DNA of 64,000 bases from Pseudomonas sp. PDM15 (GTDB lineage: Bacteria > Pseudomonadota > Gammaproteobacteria > Pseudomonadales > Pseudomonadaceae). Positions within the stretch are counted from its first letter, which is position 1, and each line of letters opens with the position of its first letter. The notes under the pieces are model-generated. The model did not search any database. It saw nothing but the letters and a program-made list of their open reading frames with translations, and had not been told where the DNA came from. The position numbers were made by a program, and so were the translations under genes. Shown here piece by piece: positions 1 to 7,887 of the stretch. Location of the stretch: the NCBI RefSeq assembly GCF_014851565.1, contig NZ_JACVAA010000001.1, positions 744,001-808,000 on the forward strand. Reading direction: 5' to 3'.

Positions 1-1552
1 GTCGCTCCACTTCCTGGGCCACCACCAGTTGCTCGCTGTCCTCCAGCTCCACGCTGAACACCGCCGAGCCGTCCGGGCGGAAGCTCTCATCGGCGCGGAA
101 CACCGTGCTCTCGATATCGCCGGGATGGTGGTTGACGCCGTTGAGGATGATCAAGTCCTTGAGGCGGCCGGTGACAAATAGCTCGCCGTCGAGCAGGAAG
201 CCGAGGTCGCCACTGCGGAAGTAGTTGCTGTGCCCGGCCTGCTCCGGACGCGCCGGGAGGAATGCCTCGGCGGTGCTTTCCGGACGCCGCCAGTAGCCCT
301 GGGCGACGCTGTCGCCGACCACGCAGATCTCGCCGACCCGGCCCTCGGGCAGGCGTTCGCCGGTCTGTGGGTCGCCGATGAAGGGCTCGTGGCCGGGAAT
401 GCCGCGCCCGCTGCTGACCAGGGTGCGTACCCGCACCTCCGGCGACTCCATGACGAAAGCAGTGGCCACCGGCTCCGCGCGGTTGTCTTCGAGCAGCGGC
501 GCATGGAAGTGGCGGATCACCGGCTCGCGCAGGGCGCGGTCGCAGGTCACCAGCAGGGTGCCTTCGGCCAGGCCGTAGCAGGGGAAGGCCGCGCCACTGC
601 GGAAGCCGCAGCGAGCGAACCTGGCGTGGAAGGATTCGAGCGTCTGCGCTCGCACATGCTCGGCGCCGTTGAAGGCGATCTCCCAGCAGCTGAGGTCGAG
701 GTCGGCCAGTTCCTCGTCCTTGACCTTCTTCAGGCACAGCTCGTAGGCGAAGTTGGGGCCGCCGCTGATGGTGCCGCGGTACTTGCTGATGGCCTGCAGC
801 CAGCGCAGCGGGCGTTGCAGGAAGTGAATCGGCGCCATCAGGGTGCAGGGGTAGCCGACGTAGACCGACTGCAGGATGCCACCGATCAGGCCCATGTCGT
901 GGTAAGGCGGCAGCCAGCTGACGTTATGGCTGCCCTGATGGGTGGAGAAGTTCTCGTGGATGCTCTGCGAGTTGTGGATCAGGTTGCCGTGGGTGACCAC
1001 CACGCCTTTGGGGGTGCCGGTGGAGCCGGAGGTGTATTGCAGGAAGGCCGCGTCGGCGCGGGTGACCGCCACAGGGTTCCAGTCGCTGGCGCTGGTGTCG
1101 AGCTGGGTGATGTCCAGTACGCGGGTGGTTGGCGCCGTCTCGGCCAGCCTGCTGCGAATCGCCTCGGTGTCTTCGCGGGTGGTCAGGGCCGCCGCCGGGT
1201 TGCAGTCACCGAGGATGCCGTCCAGACGATCCAGGGTCTTGGTGGCGCCGGGCGGGTAGGCGGGCACCGCGATCAGGCCGGCATACAGGCAGGCGAGGAA
1301 GCCGGTTACGTAGTCGAGCCCGGGTTTGAGCAGGATCAGCACTCGGTCGCCAGGCACGCAATGGCGTTGCAGGGTGGCGGCGGCGGCGCGGGCGGCGCGG
1401 TCCAGTTCGGCGAAGGTGATGGTGATCTCGCTGTCGCGGCCGTCCAGCAGAAAACGGTAGGCGAGTTGATCGGGAATCGTCCTGGCGTGGTGTTGCAGAC
1501 TCTCGGCAAAGTTTGCGTAAGAGAGATGCTGCTTATGCTCTTTTTCGATCAT
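1..1552 (-). CDS. Fatty acyl-AMP ligase (FAAL), C-terminus beyond window
   Basis: An adenylate-forming enzyme that activates a fatty acid as acyl-AMP, normally for transfer to an acyl carrier protein or a PKS/NRPS line rather than to CoA. The ATG at 1552 opens MIEKEHKQHLSYANF. The P-loop YTSGSTGTPKGVVVTHGN, the SWLPPYHDMGLIGG block, the GGPNFAYELC region typical of FAALs, the YGLAEGTL motif and the hinge GRLKDLIILNG follow in order. About 517 residues are visible; stand-alone FAALs are near 580-600, so the end, or a fused ACP/PKS/NRPS part, lies outside. It is divergent from the amidase-desaturase pair. Family call is firm; substrate is unknown. Confidence 0.85.
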   Translation of the reverse strand, partial: MIEKEHKQHLSYANFAESLQHHARTIPDQLAYRFLLDGRDSEITITFAELDRAARAAAATLQRHCVPGDRVLILLKPGLDYVTGFLACLYAGLIAVPAYPPGATKTLDRLDGILGDCNPAAALTTREDTEAIRSRLAETAPTTRVLDITQLDTSASDWNPVAVTRADAAFLQYTSGSTGTPKGVVVTHGNLIHNSQSIHENFSTHQGSHNVSWLPPYHDMGLIGGILQSVYVGYPCTLMAPIHFLQRPLRWLQAISKYRGTISGGPNFAYELCLKKVKDEELADLDLSCWEIAFNGAEHVRAQTLESFHARFARCGFRSGAAFPCYGLAEGTLLVTCDRALREPVIRHFHAPLLEDNRAEPVATAFVMESPEVRVRTLVSSGRGIPGHEPFIGDPQTGERLPEGRVGEICVVGDSVAQGYWRRPESTAEAFLPARPEQAGHSNYFRSGDLGFLLDGELFVTGRLKDLIILNGVNHHPGDIESTVFRADESFRPDGSAVFSVELEDSEQLVVAQEVER

Positions 1553-1933
1553 GTGCTCAACTTTCCCCGATCACTTATTATCGATCTTCTATGACCATTA
1601 TTTCGAACAAGCGGAGCCGTCTGCGTCGAAGGCTTTGCTGCATTCATCCTCTTGAAGCATCTATCCGAAGGGAATACTCCAAACGGCGTATATCTGCCAT
1701 CTCTCTGACTGCCTCATATTCGACGAACGGTCCGATATGTCGACGAGTTCAACTCCCGAAGGACTTCAGCTCTTTTGGTGTCCTTATATGTGAACCGACA
1801 GGTTCTATATTTCGCGATATTGCAAAGCCAGTGCTATTGGAATTGGTGGTGTTATTTCGAACACTTGCACAGCCTGTGATAGCCACTTTTCAAGATTGTG
1901 TTGCATTGATGAACAACCCGTTAGGAGAGCGCG
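1553..1933. other. Divergent, AT-richer intergenic region
   Basis: About 380 bases between the divergent FAAL and amidase genes. Visibly poorer in GC than the flanking genes, with several TATT/ATAT runs near 1570-1610, 1690-1740 and 1790-1860. It must hold both promoters, but I could not fix one by sequence. No convincing small gene: frames crossing it show no codon bias. A ribosome binding site (GGAGAG, around 1924) precedes the amidase ATG. Confidence 0.5.
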
Positions 1934-3403
1934 ATGCCCTTTACCGAATACGCGGAATTCGATGCCCTCGGGCTTGCCGAGTTGGTCAGGAAGCGCGAGG
2001 TGCAGCCCTCCGAGCTGGTAGAGGAGTCGATCCGCCGCATCGAGGCCCTCAACCCCGCGACCAACGCGGTGGTCTACAAGGCCTACGACACGGCGAGGGC
2101 TCTGGCGGCGCAACAGGATCGAGCCGCGCCTATCGGCCCGCTGCACGGCGTGCCTTTCCTGCTCAAGGATATCCTCGGCGATTGCCAGGGCATGCCGTCG
2201 GCACTGTCGTCGCGCATGCTGCGCGAGCGGGTGATGGAGCAGGACTGCGAGCTGGTCAGCCGCTGGCGCAAGGCCGGGCTGAATTTCATCGGTAAATCCA
2301 ACACCCCGGAGTTCGGCATCCTGCCAACTACCGAATGCGCCTTCTATGGCCCGGCGCGCAACCCCTGGAACCTGGACTACTCGACCGGCGGCTCCAGCGG
2401 CGGCGCGGCGGCCGCCGTCGCCTGCGGCATGGTGCCGGCGGCCCATGGCAACGACGGTGGCGGCTCGATCCGCATTCCCGCCTCCTGCTGTGGACTGGTC
2501 GGGCTCAAGCCGACCCGCGCACGCAACTCGCTGGCTCCCGATTTCGGTGAACTGCTCAGCGGCCTGCTCGACGAGCATGTGCTGACCCGTACGGTACGCG
2601 ACAGCGCCGCCTTGCTCGATGCCACCCATGGCATGGTGCCGGGCGATCCCTATCGGGCTCCACCGGTGAGCGGCACCTTCCTCGGCGAGCTGGCGCGCGA
2701 GCCCGGAAAGCTGCGTATCGCCTTCTCCCGCGTCGACCCGGCCGGTCGGCCGTTGCATCCCGACTGCATCGAAGCGGTGGAGAAAACTGCCAGGTTGCTC
2801 GAATCGCTTGGCCATGTGGTCGAGGAAGCGCAGCCGCAGATCGAACCGGAGAGCTTCGTCGGCTCCTTCACTACCCTGTGGTTCTCTGGCATCGCCTTCG
2901 CCGTGGAACTGATGAGCCTGCAGCTGGGGCGTCCGCCGCAGGACGGCGAGCTGGAAGGTCTGACTCGTGCGGTGCAGCAGCGCGGGCGTGCCGTCAGCGC
3001 CGTGGAATACCAGTTGTCCGAGCTGGTGCTGCAGCAGGTTGGCCGGGAGATGGCGCGTTTCCATCAGACCTACGACTGCTGGCTGACGCCAACCCTGGCG
3101 ACGCCGCCGATCCGCAATGGCGTGGTCGATGTGCAGGAAGAGGACCTGGACAAGGCCTACGCGCCGCTGCTGGACTACAGCCCGTTCACCGCCATTCACA
3201 ATGCCTCCGGGCAGCCGGCGATTTCCCTGCCGCTGCACTGGAACGCCGAAGGCCTGCCGATCGGCCTGATGCTCAGCGCCGAGTTCGGCGGCGAGGCGCT
3301 GTTGCTGCGCCTGGCCGGCCAGCTGGAACAGGCGCAACCGTGGAAGCAGCGGCGCCCGGAGCTGTTCCTGCAGCTGCAGGCCGCCGCACCGGCGCTGGCC
3401 TGA
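1934..3403 (+). CDS. Amidase signature family hydrolase
   Basis: 489 residues, the usual length for the family. The Ser-cisSer-Lys triad is visible: Lys78 in PFLLKDILG, Ser154 in the glycine-serine stretch [10 protein letters not shown], and the nucleophile Ser178 in [12 protein letters not shown]. Members hydrolyse carboxamides, from aryl acylamides and nylon oligomers to fatty amides. No signal peptide is seen, so cytoplasmic. The desaturase starts 14 bases downstream, so the two are probably co-transcribed, and the neighbouring FAAL makes a fatty amide or acyl-conjugate substrate attractive, but that is inference. It is not GatA: there is no gatB/gatC. Confidence 0.85.
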   Translation: MPFTEYAEFDALGLAELVRKREVQPSELVEESIRRIEALNPATNAVVYKAYDTARALAAQQDRAAPIGPLHGVPFLLKDILGDCQGMPSALSSRMLRERVMEQDCELVSRWRKAGLNFIGKSNTPEFGILPTTECAFYGPARNPWNLDYSTGGSSGGAAAAVACGMVPAAHGNDGGGSIRIPASCCGLVGLKPTRARNSLAPDFGELLSGLLDEHVLTRTVRDSAALLDATHGMVPGDPYRAPPVSGTFLGELAREPGKLRIAFSRVDPAGRPLHPDCIEAVEKTARLLESLGHVVEEAQPQIEPESFVGSFTTLWFSGIAFAVELMSLQLGRPPQDGELEGLTRAVQQRGRAVSAVEYQLSELVLQQVGREMARFHQTYDCWLTPTLATPPIRNGVVDVQEEDLDKAYAPLLDYSPFTAIHNASGQPAISLPLHWNAEGLPIGLMLSAEFGGEALLLRLAGQLEQAQPWKQRRPELFLQLQAAAPALA

Positions 3404-3417
3404 GCGAGGAGGGCGCG

Positions 3418-4554
3418 ATGACGGTCCACGAACCCCAGCGGCAAACCGCGGAAACTGCCGTGCCCTGGCCCACCGACGCGCTGAGCCGCGAGGAACTGGC
3501 GCGTTTCGGCAAGGAGCTGATCCGCCAGACGCTACCTTTCACCGTCGAGGACCGGCGCCGCAGCTGGTGGCACTTCTGGACCAGCTTCGCGGCGCTCGCG
3601 CTGTTCGGCGCTGGCGCCGCCGCGCCGCTGTGGTGGCCGCTGCGCCTGGTGTTCAGCGTGCTGCTGGGGCTGGCGCTGGTGCGCATGTTCGTGCTGTTCC
3701 ACGACTACATGCATGGCGCGATATTGCGCGGCTCGCGCTTCGCCGACCTGTTCTTCAAGGGCTACGGCCTGATGCTGTTGGCGCCGCCGACGCTGTGGAA
3801 GCAGTCCCACGACTACCACCACGGCCACAGCTGCCAGTACGTCGGTGCTGAGAAGGGGCGCCTGCCGCTGCTCTCCACCCATACCGACCTGGGCACCTTC
3901 CCGCTGATCTCCACCGAGGAGTACGCCCGCGCCAGCACCTGGAAGCGCCTGCGCTACCACGTCGCGCGCCATCCGCTGATGATCCTGCTGGGCTCGCAGA
4001 CCATCTTCGTATTCAGCATCTGCCTGGTCTCGCTGATCACCCAGCCGCGCCACCGCTGGTGGTCGCTGCTGGCCCTGTCGCTGAACCTGGCCACGGTGCT
4101 GCTGCTGTCGCACTTCGCCCCCGACCTGCTGCTGTACCTGCTGCTGATTCCCATCCTCGTGGGCTCGGCGCTGGGCGTGTACATGTTCTACTGCCAGCAC
4201 AACTTCCCCGGCGCGCGTTACCCGCAGGGCGAGGACTGGGACTACGTGGAGACCGCGATCCATTCCTCCAGCTACATGCGCACGGGGCCGATCATGGCCT
4301 GGTTCACCGCCAACATCGGCTACCACCACGTGCACCACGCCAACTCGACCATTCCCTTCTATCGCTTGCCCGAGGCGATGGCGGCGATCCCGGCCCTGCG
4401 CGAGCCGACCGTAACCACCCTGCATCCGCGCGATATCTGGCGCTGCCTCAGCCTCAAGCTGTGGGACCCGGCGGCCAGGCGCATGATCAGCTTCCGCGAG
4501 TTCCACCAGCAGGCCGCCGCCCGGGCCGCCGAAGGAATTTCGCAGGGGGCTTAA
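3418..4554 (+). CDS. Membrane fatty acid desaturase
   Basis: 378-residue integral membrane di-iron desaturase/hydroxylase. Three histidine boxes are intact: HDYMH (95-99), HDYHHGH (131-137) and HHVHH (303-307). Hydrophobic segments lie near 55-95 and 165-235. Enzymes of this class introduce double bonds into acyl chains using O2 and an electron donor. The start ATG at 3418 follows a GAGGAGG-type site 14 bases after the amidase stop. With the amidase and divergent FAAL it suggests modification of an acyl chain for a secondary lipid or lipopeptide; regiospecificity cannot be read from the sequence. Confidence 0.85.
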   Translation: MTVHEPQRQTAETAVPWPTDALSREELARFGKELIRQTLPFTVEDRRRSWWHFWTSFAALALFGAGAAAPLWWPLRLVFSVLLGLALVRMFVLFHDYMHGAILRGSRFADLFFKGYGLMLLAPPTLWKQSHDYHHGHSCQYVGAEKGRLPLLSTHTDLGTFPLISTEEYARASTWKRLRYHVARHPLMILLGSQTIFVFSICLVSLITQPRHRWWSLLALSLNLATVLLLSHFAPDLLLYLLLIPILVGSALGVYMFYCQHNFPGARYPQGEDWDYVETAIHSSSYMRTGPIMAWFTANIGYHHVHHANSTIPFYRLPEAMAAIPALREPTVTTLHPRDIWRCLSLKLWDPAARRMISFREFHQQAAARAAEGISQGA

Positions 4555-4618
4555 CCCGGACCGACATGGCGCTGCGTCTACCCAGGCGAATGGACTTTTC
4601 GCCCGAGGAGAACCCGCC

Positions 4619-6358
4619 ATGTCCAGCATCACCGTTTTGATCCGCCAACCCCTGCTCGCCGGCTTCGGCGCCACTCTGCTGCTGGGTCTGGCCGCCTGCA
4701 GCGCTTCCAAGGATGAGCCCGTCGCCAGCGTCGTGGTGCCGCCCAAGGCGGCCGAGTCCCGTGCCAAGCAGGAGGTGCTGCACGAAGAGGTGGATGCCAA
4801 TGCCTCCTACGCCCCCCAGCCGTCGGTCGTGGCCGGCGCCATGGAAGCGCGCAAGGCCATGCCGCAGAGCATGCCGATGATCGCCCCGGCGCCGATGGCC
4901 GATAGCGCCGCCTTCGGCTACCAGGATGTCTACCGCGAGCAGTACCAGAAGATCGAGAGCAGCCCGGTGCAGGCCGTGGCCCAGCAGCCGGTGTCGACCT
5001 TCAGCATCGACGTGGACACCGGCGCCTACGCCAACGTGCGCCGTTTCCTCAACGACGGCAGCCTGCCGCCCAAGGATGCGGTGCGCCTGGAGGAGCTGGT
5101 CAACTACTTCCCCTACGCCTATCCCAAGCCCGAGGGCGACGTACCGTTCAGCGTCGCCACCGAGCTGGCGACCACGCCGTGGAACCCCGAAACCCGCCTG
5201 CTGCGCGTGGCGATCAAGGCCGCCGACCTGAGCGCCGCCGAGCTGCCACCGGCCAACCTGGTGTTCCTGGTCGACGTGTCCGGCTCCATGGACCGCCGCG
5301 AGGGCCTGCCGATGGTGCAGAGCACGCTCAAGCTGCTGGTCGACCAGCTGCGCCCGCAGGACCGCGTGGCCCTGGTCACCTACGCCGGCAGCTCGCAAGT
5401 GGTGCTGGAATCCACCGCCGGCAGCGAGAAGGCCAAGATTCGCACGGCCATCGACCAGCTCACCGCCGGCGGTTCTACCGCCGGCGAGTCGGGTATCCAG
5501 CTGGCCTATCAGGAAGCGCAGAAGGACATGCTCAAGGACGGCATCAACCGCATCCTGCTGGCCACCGATGGCGACTTCAACGTCGGCATCAGCGACTTCG
5601 AGACCCTCAAGCAACTGGCCGCCGACAAGCGCAAGACTGGCGTGTCGCTGACCACCCTCGGCTTCGGCACCGACAACTACAACGAGCAGCTGATGGAGCA
5701 GCTGGCCGACGCCGGCGACGGCAACTACGCCTACATCGACAACCTGCGTGAGGCGCGCAAGGTGCTGGTCGACCAGCTCAGCTCGACCCTGGCGGTGGTG
5801 GCCAAGGACGTGAAGATCCAGGTCGAGTTCAACCCGGCCGAAGTCAGCGAATACCGCCTGCTGGGCTACGAGAATCGCGCCCTGAAGCGCGAAGACTTCA
5901 GCAACGACAAGGTCGATGCCGGCGAGATCGGCGCCGGTCATACCGTTACCGCCCTTTACGAAGTGGTGCCGGTGGGCGCCAAGGGTTGGCTGGAGCCGCT
6001 GCGCTATGCCCAGGCCAAAGAGCAGGGCAAGGCCAGCGAAATCGCCTGGTTGCGTCTGCGCTACAAGGCGCCGGAGGGCGGTGCCAGCAAGCTGGTCGAG
6101 CGCCCGATCGGCAAGGGCGAGGCGACGCCGATCGCCAGCGCCAGCGAGGACCTGCGCTTCGCAGCCGCGGTAGCCGCCTTCGCCCAGCAGCTCAAGGATG
6201 CCAAGTACACCGGCAGCTTCGGCCTGGCCGACAGCGCCAAGCTGGCGCGTGGGGCCAAGGGCGAGGATCCGTTCGGCCTGCGTGGCGAGTTCGTGCAGCT
6301 GGTCGAATTGGCGCAGAGCCTGCAAACTCCGCAAAACGTTCAAGTCAGGGCCGACTAA
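4619..6358 (+). CDS. von Willebrand A domain lipoprotein (YfbK-like)
   Basis: 579 residues. Lipoprotein signal with lipobox LAAC near residues 23-26, then an Ala/Pro-rich linker, an N-terminal domain containing STFSIDVDTGAYANVRRFL, a VWA domain with MIDAS motif D219-x-S221-x-S223 (VDVSGSM) and the LLATDGDFNVG strand, and a C-terminal region of the DUF3520 type. This matches the YfbK family. MIDAS domains bind a divalent metal and mediate protein contacts in the envelope. Its stop TAA abuts the sigma factor start, so it probably heads an operon with the ECF sigma and the anti-sigma-like gene. The biological role of the family is not established. Confidence 0.85.
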   Translation: MSSITVLIRQPLLAGFGATLLLGLAACSASKDEPVASVVVPPKAAESRAKQEVLHEEVDANASYAPQPSVVAGAMEARKAMPQSMPMIAPAPMADSAAFGYQDVYREQYQKIESSPVQAVAQQPVSTFSIDVDTGAYANVRRFLNDGSLPPKDAVRLEELVNYFPYAYPKPEGDVPFSVATELATTPWNPETRLLRVAIKAADLSAAELPPANLVFLVDVSGSMDRREGLPMVQSTLKLLVDQLRPQDRVALVTYAGSSQVVLESTAGSEKAKIRTAIDQLTAGGSTAGESGIQLAYQEAQKDMLKDGINRILLATDGDFNVGISDFETLKQLAADKRKTGVSLTTLGFGTDNYNEQLMEQLADAGDGNYAYIDNLREARKVLVDQLSSTLAVVAKDVKIQVEFNPAEVSEYRLLGYENRALKREDFSNDKVDAGEIGAGHTVTALYEVVPVGAKGWLEPLRYAQAKEQGKASEIAWLRLRYKAPEGGASKLVERPIGKGEATPIASASEDLRFAAAVAAFAQQLKDAKYTGSFGLADSAKLARGAKGEDPFGLRGEFVQLVELAQSLQTPQNVQVRAD

Positions 6359-6943
6359 TTGAACCAACCACTGATGGACGATGACGCCGCGCTGTTACGG
6401 CGTTATCGCAATGGCGAGGCGGCGGCGTTCACGCAACTCTATGAGCGCCACCGACTCGGCCTGTTCCGCTTCCTCCTCGGTCTTTGTGGCGATCACGCAT
6501 TGGCCGAAGAGGTGTTTCAGGACACCTGGATGAGTCTGATCCGCAGCGCCAGCGAACAACGCGAGGCGGTGCTGTTCAAGACCTGGCTGTACCAGATCGC
6601 GCGTAATCGCCTGATCGACCACTGGCGCAAGAGCGGGCGCCATCAGGGAAAGCTCGATGAGTACGACGAGGCGCAGCACGCCAGCGCCGACCCCAGGCCC
6701 GGCCCCGAGCAGCAGCTGCTGCTGAGCCGTGACCAGGAGCGCCTGCAGGCGGCGTTGGCCGACCTGCCCGAGGAGCAGCGCGAGGTTTTCCTGCTGCGCG
6801 CCCACGGCGACCTTGAACTTCACCAGATCGCCGAACTCACCCGTACTCCGGCGGAAACCGTGAAGAGCCGCCTGCGTTATGCGCTGAACAAGTTACGTCG
6901 GCTGCTGGCCGATCCGGCTTCGGCCGAGGAGGTATCCGCATGA
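6359..6943 (+). CDS. ECF-type RNA polymerase sigma factor
   Basis: 194 residues with sigma region 2 (LAEEVFQDTWMSLIR and the KTWLYQIARNRLIDHWRK helix) and region 4 (LPEEQREVFLLRAHGD to ETVKSRLRYALNKLRR). The TTG at 6359 directly after the vWA stop is preferred over the ATG at 6374, because an AGGG site ends 8 bases before the TTG while nothing suitable precedes the ATG. The gene overlaps the next by 4 bases (ATGA), the usual arrangement of an ECF sigma with its regulator. It directs RNA polymerase to an unknown, probably envelope-related, regulon. Confidence 0.9.
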   Translation: MNQPLMDDDAALLRRYRNGEAAAFTQLYERHRLGLFRFLLGLCGDHALAEEVFQDTWMSLIRSASEQREAVLFKTWLYQIARNRLIDHWRKSGRHQGKLDEYDEAQHASADPRPGPEQQLLLSRDQERLQAALADLPEEQREVFLLRAHGDLELHQIAELTRTPAETVKSRLRYALNKLRRLLADPASAEEVSA

Positions 6944-7833
6944 GCCAACACGATCAAGATCTGCAGCAGGAACAGCAACTGCTGGAGCACTTTCGCGCGC
7001 ACAGCCGGGGCGAGCCCTCCGCGGCCGTGGACGCCCTGATCCTCGCCGCCGCCCACAACGCGCTGGTTGACGCCCAGCCACGCCTCAACTGGTCGCAGCG
7101 CCTGCATACCTGGCTGTTCGGCGCCGGCAGCCGTACCCGTTGGTCCATGGCCGTGGCCGGCCTGGCGGTGTTCGGCATCGGCCTCAACCTGGCGCTGCAT
7201 ACCCGCGATCAGCTGCCACAGACCTACGACGCCCCGGCCCCAGCCTCGGCACCGGCGTTGCAGGAAATGGCGCCGGCACCGATAGCGGAGGCGCGCAAGC
7301 AGAGCGCCGAGCGCGAGTACAAGAAGGCCGAACAACCAGAACAGTCCGTGGCCGGCGCGCTGGATTCGGGCGCTTCCTTCTCGGTCTCGCCACCGGCCGC
7401 CGCCGCGCCGCGGCCGATGGTCCCCGCCAAACCATTGGCAGCGCCGCCGGTCGAAGCCATGGCCGACTCTGCCGCCGCCCCAGCCGAAGCGGATGCGGCG
7501 CGTGAGGAGGCCCGCTCTCAGGCAGCCGCTCAGGCGAAGGCTAAGGCAGCGGCGCAAGCAGCTAAGCAACGTTCGGAGATACAGGCAGGCAATGCGTTGC
7601 ATGAGGAGCTAAGCGAGGATCAACTGGCCGAGACCCTGGGTCATTCCGATGTGCCCGAGGCCCCGCCCCTGGAGCTGCAACTGCACAATGTGCTGCGCAT
7701 GCGTCAGGCCGGGCAGCACGCCGACGCCGATCGGCTGCTGGCCATGCTCAAGCAGCAGCATCCGCAGCGGGACCTGGACGCCGAGCTGAAGCGCCTGCAG
7801 GCCGAGCTGGAAAAGCCGGACAGTTCGCGCTAG
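6940..7833 (+). CDS. Putative anti-sigma factor (one membrane segment, Ala/Pro-rich)
   Basis: 297 residues. Residues 1-65 are soluble and polar, one membrane segment follows (WSMAVAGLAVFGIGLNLAL, about 68-86), then a long Ala/Pro/Glu-rich periplasmic region and a C-terminal helical part (about 215-297) of tetratricopeptide-like character (LHNVLRMRQAGQHADADRLL). No zinc-binding ZAS motif (HxxxCxxC) is seen. The 4-base overlap with the ECF sigma and the in-out topology support an anti-sigma role, but family membership is not recognisable by eye. Confidence 0.55.
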   Translation: MSQHDQDLQQEQQLLEHFRAHSRGEPSAAVDALILAAAHNALVDAQPRLNWSQRLHTWLFGAGSRTRWSMAVAGLAVFGIGLNLALHTRDQLPQTYDAPAPASAPALQEMAPAPIAEARKQSAEREYKKAEQPEQSVAGALDSGASFSVSPPAAAAPRPMVPAKPLAAPPVEAMADSAAAPAEADAAREEARSQAAAQAKAKAAAQAAKQRSEIQAGNALHEELSEDQLAETLGHSDVPEAPPLELQLHNVLRMRQAGQHADADRLLAMLKQQHPQRDLDAELKRLQAELEKPDSSR

Positions 7834-7887
7834 CGGCGAACGCGTCCGGCTACACTGCGGCTCCCTTCATGCGCAAGGAGCCGCGCC

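Noticed and set aside
230..1594. Long open frame on the plus strand over the FAAL gene
   Set aside because: Antisense to clear FAAL motifs; arises from high-GC codon bias.
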